From: Phialophora verrucosa
Lineage: Eukaryota; Ascomycota; Eurotiomycetes; Chaetothyriales; Herpotrichiellaceae
Length of the DNA stretch: 64,000 bases
Direction of reading: 5' to 3'
NCBI GenBank assembly: GCA_002099365.1
Contig: MSED01000001.1
Coordinates: 1,736,001-1,800,000 of the forward strand
Shown here: positions 11,906 to 20,250 of the stretch, piece after piece
How positions within the stretch are numbered: the first letter of the stretch is position 1
Layout of the letters: each line of letters begins with the position of its first letter
The notes under the pieces: model-generated
Seen by the model: only the letters and a program-made list of their open reading frames with translations
What the model was told of the DNA's origin: nothing
Database searches by the model: none
Translations under genes and position numbers: made by a program

Positions 11906-12719
11906 TGTGGCCTTACAAGGGGGAAAGCCTGTGACGAGTGACGGAGCCTCTACGACATTCAAATGCATTGCAGGTATCTGAGTCGGCGCGGATGCCTCGA
12001 AAATTTCCTCGACAGCCGGGGTTTCTCCGCACGTGCCAAGAGACGGTCGTTTGGGAATAGCGTGTAGCCGCCTGTGGTCACCCCGCGAGTCAGAGCCTCA
12101 AACCTCCACGCTCCCATTGCGCTCCAGAAGGTGTCAGGGGCGCACAGGGGATGTCGTGGCAATAACTGCTGCAGTCCTGATGCTTGTCTTCGTCTTCCAT
12201 TCTTCCGTGTTTCGGCACGTTTGCCCACAGCCTCTTTGCAGGTTCCACAAACCTCGCGCAACAACTTTGGCCGTTTGGACGCCTGCTTGTGACACGCCCG
12301 CTTTAATGGGTGCCTCTCTACGACAGCAATACAATTGCAATCGAACTCCGCAGCCTCGACAACTCGTGATCGAGATCTGAAATCAATAGTCACAGGATTG
12401 CGGTCCGAAGGGAGCCGTTCAAGGACTCTAGTGACCCAGTCTGTCCGCGGTCGCGGCAAAGACCCAGCCAGCTGTCAGCCCGATGTTGAGGCTGACAAGG
12501 ATGATATATCTCGTGCTCTTCACACGGATGGAGCAAGAGCGTACCCAGTGTAGGAGTACTGTAAGTGGTGTTTGGACGGATGGTCTGCAACAACAGAGGA
12601 CTGGGCCGGGGAAGCACAGGAAAGCCGCCCGAGTAAGTATCTTATTGACTCCCTCATGATACAGTCACATGTGAACCTCGCCGGCTCCGCTGCCTTCTCA
12701 GAGCCGACGCAACGACGTC
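11906..12719. other. Intergenic region, NOP53 promoter
   Basis: About 810 bp between the NOP53 start and the end of the broken dehydrogenase. A CACGTG box lies at about 12031-12036, roughly 130 bp upstream of the NOP53 ATG. A 166-codon minus-strand frame (11959-12459) overlaps the NOP53 leader, has no motif and is probably chance. Confidence 0.4.
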
Positions 12720-13834
12720 TCACGGCTCAATCATGGCTGTCTTACCAATCCCCGTCCAGTCGGCCGTCGCTCAAGCGCTTCCTTCCACTCCTCCATCTTA
12801 AACGCCTTGGGATCCACGAGTTCCTTCCCCCGAGGAAACAGGCCGCGCTCCAGCATCTTCACGGACAGCACCATGTCCTCCCTCTCGTACATCAGCTTCC
12901 CCTTCAACGTGATGTTCAGCGCCACGACGTTCCAATTCATCACGTCTTCGACATAGCCCATCATGCTGCACCGCCCGCCACGACGCAACGAGCGAATCGC
13001 ACTCTTCAGGTGCGTCGACTTGCACGCATAAGGAGGTGTGAGGTCGATGACGGCGTCGATGGTCCCGAAAGCTTGTAGCGCGGCGGTATCGGTCTCAAAG
13101 TCACCCGTGATCTTGACGGTCTCGATGTTGGCTGCCGGCGTCCCTTTCTTGATATGCTCCTTCAACCTGACCAGCTCTTTTTCATTCCTCCCCATGGCAA
13201 TGACCCTCGCCCCCATCATTATCGCGACTTGGACACCCGCACCACCAAACCCACCGGTTGCAGGACACACGATGATCGTCTCGCCGGGCTCGAGGCGGAG
13301 GTCGCGGAGCCCGCCGAAAGGCACCAGCAAGTACATCATGTACATCAACTCGCGGGTGGTGTATCACAGCCCCTGGCACAACCTGTTTCCATCTAACCGG
13401 ATGCAGTTCTCCAGCGGCACCTTCATGTACTCGGCGAACGCCCCGCCGCGCCAGACATGGCTGCTCCGTTTCCGACTGCCGGCATCCATGCCCTCGTGGA
13501 TCGCCGTGAGGAACAGAGCGTCCGGGTTGTCTCGCGCGTGGATCACGCAGTCCATCCAGACGAGTTGGCCAGCCTGCAGGACCACGGCATCCGGACCGAC
13601 AGCGACGATGCGGGCGACGGCACTCAATCCCCCGAGAAGAGGCTTGGGGAACTCATAGTGTCGCTTCCCGTTGTAGATCTCGCGATGGTACGAGATCACT
13701 CCGGCTTCGAGGATGCGTACGACCGCGCTACCCGGGCCCGGCTGGGGAGTCGGCACGGTCTTGACCAAGAACCGTCCTTGGAGCGTTTCGAGGACGAGGG
13801 CCCGGTGACTGGTGGGCAGGCTTGGTGATGCCAT
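12720..13834 (-). pseudogene. Broken MDR-family alcohol dehydrogenase
   Basis: Medium-chain dehydrogenase/reductase, one exon. Family stretches are continuous across two lesions. The N-terminal half (THRALVLETLQGRF, LSYHRE-type GVISYHREIYNGKRHYEF, WRGGAFAEY) runs to a TGA at 13366-13364. The same frame then continues with ELMYMMYLLVPFGGLRDL, the Rossmann segment VCPATGGFGGAGVQVA and KGKLMYEREDMV. The first lesion is therefore an in-frame nonsense codon, probably in place of a Gly codon. Near the end, the frame after EEWKEALE leaves the family pattern, while the neighbouring frame reads ATADWTGIGKTAMIEP and stops at 12722-12720. This means one base is missing near 12755-12762. Both lesions together argue against readthrough or a hidden intron. 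The nearby Zn2Cys6 regulator is also broken. I infer a recent pseudogene; sequencing error is the alternative. Confidence 0.75.
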
Positions 13835-13927
13835 GGTTGGTCAGGTCAGGGGGTGTAGACAGAGATGATGGGAAGGTGGATGGTTGGTCAGGTCAGGGGG
13901 TTATGGACAGAGATGATGGGAAGGTGG
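13833..13927. repeat. 47/48-bp tandem duplication over a start codon
   Basis: Two adjacent copies, 13833-13879 and 13880-13927, differ only by a few bases (GGGGGTGTAGACAG against GGGGGTTATGGACAG). The first copy overlaps the last two bases of the start codon of the broken dehydrogenase on the minus strand. The second copy lies in its 5' leader and lacks an equivalent ATG. This looks like a local slippage duplication in the leader. Confidence 0.9.
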
Positions 13928-14374
13928 AAGAGTTTGTTTACCAGCTCAATGACAGGTTCTCCTGGAGTTGAGAGGCTGCTTTCCTCTGGCTTTATAAACC
14001 TCCTAAATCCAACACGCACGCCCGCGCACACACAATATGACAAGCACGTGCCGGAGGCCGGCTCGGGTCTGTCACGACCGAAATTCGCTCCGCGCAACTC
14101 GGTGTGATTGCGGATCTCGGCCTGGAATAAAATATCTTGATTACCTAGATGTGTTCATCCTTTGCAAGGGTGAAGTAGGCAATGCGGCGCATGGACCCGT
14201 AGGATATTACTCCAGAAGTCGTCAAGTCCGCACTAGTTCTACGCGCGGTCATAAGGGCTACTCCGAGGGATTGGTTTGAAGCTTCGGGAGGGGAGTGAAT
14301 GCTTCGTACCCATCGATTCTAGACGATAGTATCGCATTATAACGAAAGATGGTAACCTCTTCTACCATCACCTC
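13835..14374. other. Intergenic region between two broken genes
   Basis: 540 bp holding the tandem duplication, the TATA-like word, and the 3' end of the regulator. A CACGTG box lies near 14044-14049. No gene is seen. Confidence 0.4.
13991..13998 (-). promoter_or_regulatory. Possible TATA box of the broken dehydrogenase
   Basis: The palindromic word TTTATAAA lies about 157 bp upstream of the minus-strand dehydrogenase ATG (13834), a plausible distance for a fungal TATA element. This rests on position and sequence only. Confidence 0.35.
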
Positions 14375-16713
14375 TTAAACCGGAGGAGGCCCCGCTACGA
14401 AATTCATATCAAAATCTGCGGGAAGGAAGAACACGTCGTCCAGATTGAAACTGGAGCCAAGTGAGAAGTTCTCTGGATCGAAGTCATCCAAGTCGAAGTC
14501 CCCCAACATCTTGCAGTTTCCTCTAGACTCGATGTCGACCCCTTTAGAAGTTGCCCGCTCTTGGATAGTAGCATACGAAGTCTCAAGGCTCTTCTTGGCG
14601 CTTTGAGCCAACTGCTGCATGGCCGAAGAATTCTCGCCTGCCACTTCTGTCCGACGCTTAGCCATACTCAACTTCATATGTAGCTTGACATTTGTCTCTC
14701 CAAGTCGAATCCGCTCGGCAGATTGCCGAAGCGCTTCTCTCAACACTTCCACCAGCATCTTTGTATACGCAGAAGGTTCCTGTGGGCGCGAGAGGTACTC
14801 CACCGGCCCTTGCTCTTCAACTTCCATAAGTAACTCGGACGCCACGGCCAAGAATGCGTGGATCATGCGGTTCTTGAACATCCCGGCCCCAAGTAGCACG
14901 CAACGTGCGAAGTCGGCGTTCTTGGGGAGCGGAGAGAGTATGGCCATGGCGGCGACGAGGCTCATCTTTCGGGGGAAATAATATAGTGGATTAGTTTGGG
15001 CTCGGGCTCGGCCAGCAAGGGGACGATGAAGATGAAGTATAAAGCGCCGGAGAAGGAGGTCTGCAAGGTTGTTGTGGAAGGAAGCGGTGTCGGAGCTGTT
15101 ACTTTGGAGGATATGGGCACCGCAGCTCCGGCAAATGCTGGTGATTGAGGCGGTTAGAGTGGTGAGTTCGTTGTAAGACGTTTCCGATAGGGCCGGTGTG
15201 ATACCGTTCATGCGGCGGGCGACTTCCAGCCTCGGGCGGAGCGATAAGAATAAGAAACGCTGGAGGGATGAGTCCGTTGTCGTCGTTGCGGGATGCTCCT
15301 GGAATAGTTCGTTCTGCTCATCAATGTCCTTGTCATTGACGTTGGAAGGAGCCTCTGTGTCAAAGTCCTCTGATGATAGTGTAGGCGGCACTCCGACGTC
15401 TAAGGCAGCTTGGACATTCAGCTCTAATATGGTAGCCCAGAGTCTTCGATGGATCTCGCCTTCACTGATTTGGAAAACATTATGGTCAGTAATGGGGGCC
15501 TATGCTGTTCGACTTCACAAAAACTCACAGAATACCCATCCTCTTGAAATGCTTTGGATCACGGTGTAGACCCATTTGCATAGCCGTCCGAACGACCGTT
15601 CCCATTGATATCCAAACGATATCTCCCCCAACGGCAAGAGCCTGCCGAGCCAGGATCAGCAGGCACTGCACCTGTAGGCTACCGATGCTAATCCGATTCT
15701 TTGTCATAGGTTCAGACAGCCATTCTTGGGCGGCGTATAACCATTGACGCGCTGTTGAGTATATATCTATTGTATGGATTTGACTGGGGTGAATAACAGT
15801 TCCGATGGCTGTAACGAGCTGGATCTTGAGCAGAAGGATAGTTTCAGCTTCGGCAGGGTCGCTCTAATACTCCTCGTATTCATTCCAGAAGGACGGAACG
15901 TGTAGGATGCGAAACACAGACTCAAAGCGAGTGATGTACAAGTGCACCATTTGATCGGCGATCTCTTTTGCCATTGATGGAGACGCTTGTGGAAATGAGA
16001 AGCACTTGCTTGGTCGAGAAGACTTGATACTTTTGGACAAGAGTTTGCATTTTTGAAGGAGAGAAGCGATCTCCCACTTCAACCGCTTGAGAGCTTCATT
16101 GTCCGTGTAACTCACAATTTCAGGATTAAGCACAGCCGCTGTCTTTTGGAGTTGTTGAGTGTTAGCCAAGACTGTCGCGGTATAGATGCGCGGCCTGTGT
16201 GCACGGCGTACCTCGAGAGATCCAGTGGCTCTGGCCGAATAGTCTGAATTTGTTTAAGGATGTTCTCTCGTCCCAGGGGCCAGTTGCGATATTGTCAAGG
16301 TTGGCGTTGGTAGTTGCCCCGAGTTCGAGAGACCTCGCCGTACTACGAGAGGGTTTGGCGGGGACTTGTGTGCCTCGCACACGCACACCGAGACGCGATG
16401 CATCCGAGGCGGGACTCGGTTCTGTCGTAGAAGCAGAAGCCTGGGGCGGAGTAGCATGGGATACCTGTACCGGTCCGATGGAGGCACGCCCATGGACGAC
16501 TTGGCTGGTGGGAGCACTCCCGTTGACAGTTCGACCAGTTTGAGCTGATCCGTGACCGTAAAGGCATTGTTTCTTCGAGAAAACGCAATGACCGCACGGA
16601 TCCAATCGATCACATTCTACTTCCCTTCGTCTGCATTCGTGGCAGGATCGGGCGGGCCGACGTCGTTTCCTTGGATCTGGCTGGACACCGGTATTCAGTG
16701 AGGAAGGAACCAT
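14375..16713 (-). pseudogene. Zn2Cys6 transcription regulator with premature stop
   Basis: Fungal binuclear-cluster transcription factor. The N-terminal DNA-binding domain reads CHECRRREVECDRLDPC and continues GHCVFSKKQC, spacing CX2CX6CX5CX2CX6C, after a basic stretch. The body matches the fungal_trans (middle homology) type: LHVPSFWNEYEEY, then SDPAEAETILLL, QCLLILARQ and AMQMGLHRD. Proposed exons are 16713-16212, 16171-15529 and 15464-14375; the 64-nt second intron is clear. The first intron would be only 40 nt and is less sure. Between YEEY and SDPAEAE the frame has TAG at 15866-15864, where family members usually carry Trp (TGG). Sequence on both sides stays coding-like, so one G-to-A change would truncate the protein just after the start of the regulatory domain. 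An in-frame ATG at 16779 would add 22 residues. It may once have controlled the adjacent dehydrogenase (inference). Confidence 0.75.
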
Positions 16714-17377
16714 GGAATCGAAGGGTAGGGCAGTTATTGGTGTATCACGGGCGCATGCTTGTGCCAACGGCAGCCGCAAGTCATAGAATATGTTGCATAG
16801 AATCCCGAGGCCGACTGCGTGGAAGTAGTTGTCGGGTTATGGATAAGTTCAGGTCAAGCTTTTTCGAAAGGAGTGCCAGCAATATCTTCGCGAGAGACCG
16901 AGACGCGAAAGCAGCCGTGGCAGCGCTCCCATAAAAGGAGCCCATTACTTGCGCTTCTTACCAATTTTCACGCTGTATCAGAAGCCGTGGATGACAGAAT
17001 CAATAACGGAGCGGCGGACATGATCGAGATAGGGGGAAGTCTCATACAAGAAATGGGAATCGCCAGCCTTGGCATCGAATCACAGCACCCCTGGGGAGGT
17101 CGCACATCAGGTTGGCGCGGGTTCTACATACGACCATTCGAGCAGTCCGAAAGTATGTGGGATTAATTTGTAGGATTTCCTAATCAAAACCACCGTTTGT
17201 CCCTGGCTCGCTGGTAAAAGAGTGAACGACAGAGTCCATAAGTTGACTGCGAGAATACCACTGTCCCAGACAGGAGCTGATGACGAGCATCGTGAACAGA
17301 GCGCTTCGTAGAGCCTGCCGTTCAAAAGCACAGAACATTCTGATAAGCTGCATTTGTCGCTCAAACTTCACTTGCAA
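16714..17377. other. Intergenic region
   Basis: About 660 bp between the regulator start (minus) and the WW-protein stop (minus). A 115-codon plus-strand frame at 16819-17166 shows no motif. Nothing else is seen. Confidence 0.4.
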
Positions 17378-19597
17378 TCAGAAGCACAACTCGGTGTCGT
17401 CCCCACCTAGATCTGCCTCATACATGTCGCCGGTAGCATCTGCCTCATACATGTCGCCGGTAGCATCTGCCTCATAGTCCACCTCATAGAATCCTTCAGC
17501 AGCAGCACCTTCCTCAACATATACTACTTCCTCGCCTGCTGTCTCTGTATCATAGGTCTCTCCGTGACCTGCATCAGCGAACGTAACCACTTCGCCCGTG
17601 CCACCGTAGTCGGCGTACGCAGTCACGTTATTCTCTTGCACATTACAGACATCCACATTCTGGCTCTGGTCGACGTAAATGTTCTGCTCAACACAGACCG
17701 GCTGCTGCGCCGTGGCCATTTGCGCTTGGGCAAGCATCATGTTCTGGGTGTCTGCATTTTGCTGTAAGAGTAGCTGATCGGTGGCACTTTGCTGAGCCAT
17801 TTGCATCTGCAATTGTGCGAACATGACGTCTTGTCCGCCTGAGGTTTGCTGAATTATGGTCTGGTTCTGCTCGATAATCAGGGGCTGCGGATCGCTTGTC
17901 ATGGGCTGAGTCGAGGCATACGGCCCTTGATCAGCGTATATGACTGGCTGGCTCTGGTATATGGGCTGCTCCGGCTGATACGGGGCATAGTGGGCGGTAC
18001 CAGGCTGGCCCACGGTTGCCGCAGGGTTACCCGACGGTCTTCCAGCGACGGGACGCTGTGGACGTGTAGTCGCTGCTTGAGGGAGAGGTCCTCGAGGCGG
18101 ACGTCCTGTTCCTGGAGTGCTCGCTGGCTGATCTATAGCTTGAGCATAAGAGGGTGGGCTGACGGCAGCATCGATAGTCAGTGACCCTTGTGCCTGGAGG
18201 GAAATCAGCGGGGCAGATTGTTGTTGAGTCGCAGCAAGATCTGGCCTAGTTACTTGACCGGGTTGCGTGTTGTTTAAGCCCGGCACGCCTGCAATCACAG
18301 GAGGTGGAGTAGGAGCAGTCTGGGGAGAATATTGCTGAACCTGGGCGGTGTCGGGTGTAGATGTCTCGTCTTGGGTAGCCTGTGATGCCTGAATTGACGA
18401 TGTCGAATGGGAAGTTGGATGTGGTTCGAGAGGGCATGCACCAACAGGCAGAGGATTGATTCCACCGTCGTCCTCTACCACGGCTGCACTGCTCGTGGAC
18501 GGGCTTGCTTGACCAGCCACAGGAGCAATTGCTGGTGTTCCTGGAGATGTCGTTGATGGCACCTCGATACCGGGATTGAATGATGCTTGGACATTGACGG
18601 ATGTTGGGTTTGAAAAAGAAGGGCTGACCGAAATTGACAGTGGCCGCACTGGCCTTCGCGCAGGGATCATAGTAGGAACAGGACAAGCTGCTGGCATTGG
18701 ATTATGCAGCTGCTGAGTGGCCGAGGTTTGTGCCATGTTAATCTGCTGTTGTTGTTGATATTCGTAGGCGTGTATTTGCCCAACAACCTGTGCCTGCAGT
18801 TGACCATCATAAGGAACGAATGGCCTCACCTTCGGCTGGTACTTGCCCTTCTTATCTGCAGCGTCAACCATCTCACCCATAACACTTTTGACAGCCCGAC
18901 CTGTCTTAACACCCAGGGCGCCGGTATGGATCAACATTTTCTTGGACGCCTTTGCCATCTTCTTGCGGCTAACAAGAGTGTGACCGACGACTTTGGCCGA
19001 CCTCGTAGCTACGGCTGCGCCCGAAATAGTAACTTCTTTCATTGCAGTAGTCGTCTGTGCGAGGTCAGAGTTGAACTTCTGCGAGAGGGTTCGAGTATTG
19101 TTCTTCTCAGAGAGCTGGTGCACTGCGTAGGCCTCCTCAAGTCCAGGTACAGCTTTCTTCGCTGCCGCCGCATTGATACTCGTGGTGATCAGTGGCGAAG
19201 ACTGCGGTGTGGGCCCAGGGACAGTCTGACTCCGAAAACGGTCTGGTCTAGCTTGAGGCGCAACATTGCCTGGTGCCGTTGCGTATCTGCTGAGCTGCGG
19301 CATTTGCTCTTGCTGAGGATGCGCCTTCGGGGCTTCTTGAGGCCATTCTAAAGAGCATCTCTGAGTCTCTGGGTGAAAGAAAATTGTCTTCCGATCCGGC
19401 GTTTGGGTCTTTATCCATCCAGGAGGGAGAACCCGTACTACCGGCCGAGCATAAGAGGTCTGACACGTCGCGGAGTTATAGTACAGTGGCCTGCCGGAGC
19501 CGGACGGATCCTGCATGACCATCCAGCCTTGCGGCAGCTGGGGAAGTGGTGAAGCTGCCACAGCCGGTGCTCCGAGCTTCTCATAGCTTGATGCCAT
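17378..19597 (-). CDS. WW-domain protein with long Gln/Pro-rich region
   Basis: One exon, 739 aa, function unknown. Two WW-like units open the protein. The first (LPQGWMVMQDPSGSGRPLYYN, Trp about 25) lacks the second Trp, reading TCQTSYARP. The second (LPPGWIKTQTPDRKTIFFHP) has both Trp (about 61 and 85). WW units bind Pro-rich or phospho-Ser/Pro ligands, and the protein itself is rich in Pro. A short basic part follows (SRKKMAKASKKML). From about residue 265 the sequence is low-complexity, dominated by Gln, Pro, Thr and Ser, with runs such as YEYQQQQQINMAQ and LQMQMAQQSATDQLLLQQN, which resembles prion-like or condensate-forming regions. The acidic end carries the repeated unit DATGDMYEA. 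It shares a 650-bp divergent promoter region with CEF1. The frame is intact. Confidence 0.8.
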   Translation of the reverse strand: MASSYEKLGAPAVAASPLPQLPQGWMVMQDPSGSGRPLYYNSATCQTSYARPVVRVLPPGWIKTQTPDRKTIFFHPETQRCSLEWPQEAPKAHPQQEQMPQLSRYATAPGNVAPQARPDRFRSQTVPGPTPQSSPLITTSINAAAAKKAVPGLEEAYAVHQLSEKNNTRTLSQKFNSDLAQTTTAMKEVTISGAAVATRSAKVVGHTLVSRKKMAKASKKMLIHTGALGVKTGRAVKSVMGEMVDAADKKGKYQPKVRPFVPYDGQLQAQVVGQIHAYEYQQQQQINMAQTSATQQLHNPMPAACPVPTMIPARRPVRPLSISVSPSFSNPTSVNVQASFNPGIEVPSTTSPGTPAIAPVAGQASPSTSSAAVVEDDGGINPLPVGACPLEPHPTSHSTSSIQASQATQDETSTPDTAQVQQYSPQTAPTPPPVIAGVPGLNNTQPGQVTRPDLAATQQQSAPLISLQAQGSLTIDAAVSPPSYAQAIDQPASTPGTGRPPRGPLPQAATTRPQRPVAGRPSGNPAATVGQPGTAHYAPYQPEQPIYQSQPVIYADQGPYASTQPMTSDPQPLIIEQNQTIIQQTSGGQDVMFAQLQMQMAQQSATDQLLLQQNADTQNMMLAQAQMATAQQPVCVEQNIYVDQSQNVDVCNVQENNVTAYADYGGTGEVVTFADAGHGETYDTETAGEEVVYVEEGAAAEGFYEVDYEADATGDMYEADATGDMYEADLGGDDTELCF
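17408..17476 (-). repeat. In-frame 27-bp repeat at the WW-protein C-terminus
   Basis: The word ATCTGCCTCATACATGTCGC recurs with 27-bp spacing (two full units plus a partial third), encoding repeated DATGDMYEA near the C-terminus. The unit is a multiple of three, so copy number can change without breaking the frame. Confidence 0.85.
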
Positions 19598-20250
19598 TTG
19601 GGTAAAGAGAAGTGGGCTTTATTTGTGACTGGGAAAAGAAGAGCATGGCAGGAAAAAAGGAAGAGGCGAGAATTAAGAGCAGACCTACCTTGGGAGACTG
19701 GCGGGCATTCAGCCTCAGCCCCCATTCTCGTCTCGGATCCAAGAGCTGGCAAAAAGTCCCCAAGACTTCTTCGCGAGACCCAAGAACACCATGATGGAAA
19801 AGGATGAGCATGATTGGAGGGCGAGACTAGTCGGTCGAGGACAGCTGCGGCAGACGTGCGTTAGGCTGAGCTGCGTAGGGATCTGGACCCGAATCTCGTG
19901 GATGCTCAAGTCGAATAAGGCTGGGGATGGGAAAAGTAGCCGGAGCCAGCCATACAGCCTCACAAACAATACGAAGAAGGGTCGCACAAAGTTCGTGAAT
20001 CAATCGTCCGCGCATGCGATACCAAGCAGGTCGAGCAGGCAAGTGGGTGGCAAGCCGACTTCAAGTTGGCGAAGTTGTTGCTAATAGCAAGAAAAAAGAC
20101 CGTCAACCATCGGTGTCAAGATTTTCCGCTCCGAAGGCAATCTGCATGCGCCAAAAACTGTTCACCTCCAACTCACGTCCCACTCACTTACCATTCCGAT
20201 TTTGATATTGCACAACGTCCAGCAGCTACCGCCCTATTCGTGCAGTCGAA
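19598..20250. other. Divergent promoter region, WW protein and CEF1
   Basis: 653 bp between two divergent ATG codons, so it must carry both promoters. Overlapping frames up to 104 codons show no motif. No repeat or RNA gene is seen. Confidence 0.45.

Noticed and set aside
11959..12459. 166-codon minus-strand frame ahead of NOP53
   Set aside because: Overlaps the NOP53 leader, is Arg-rich without motif, and looks like a chance frame in GC-rich DNA.
13364..13366. TGA in the dehydrogenase as programmed readthrough
   Set aside because: The base after TGA is T (TGA TAC), not the CTA context known for fungal readthrough, and a second lesion near the C-terminus makes a working product unlikely.
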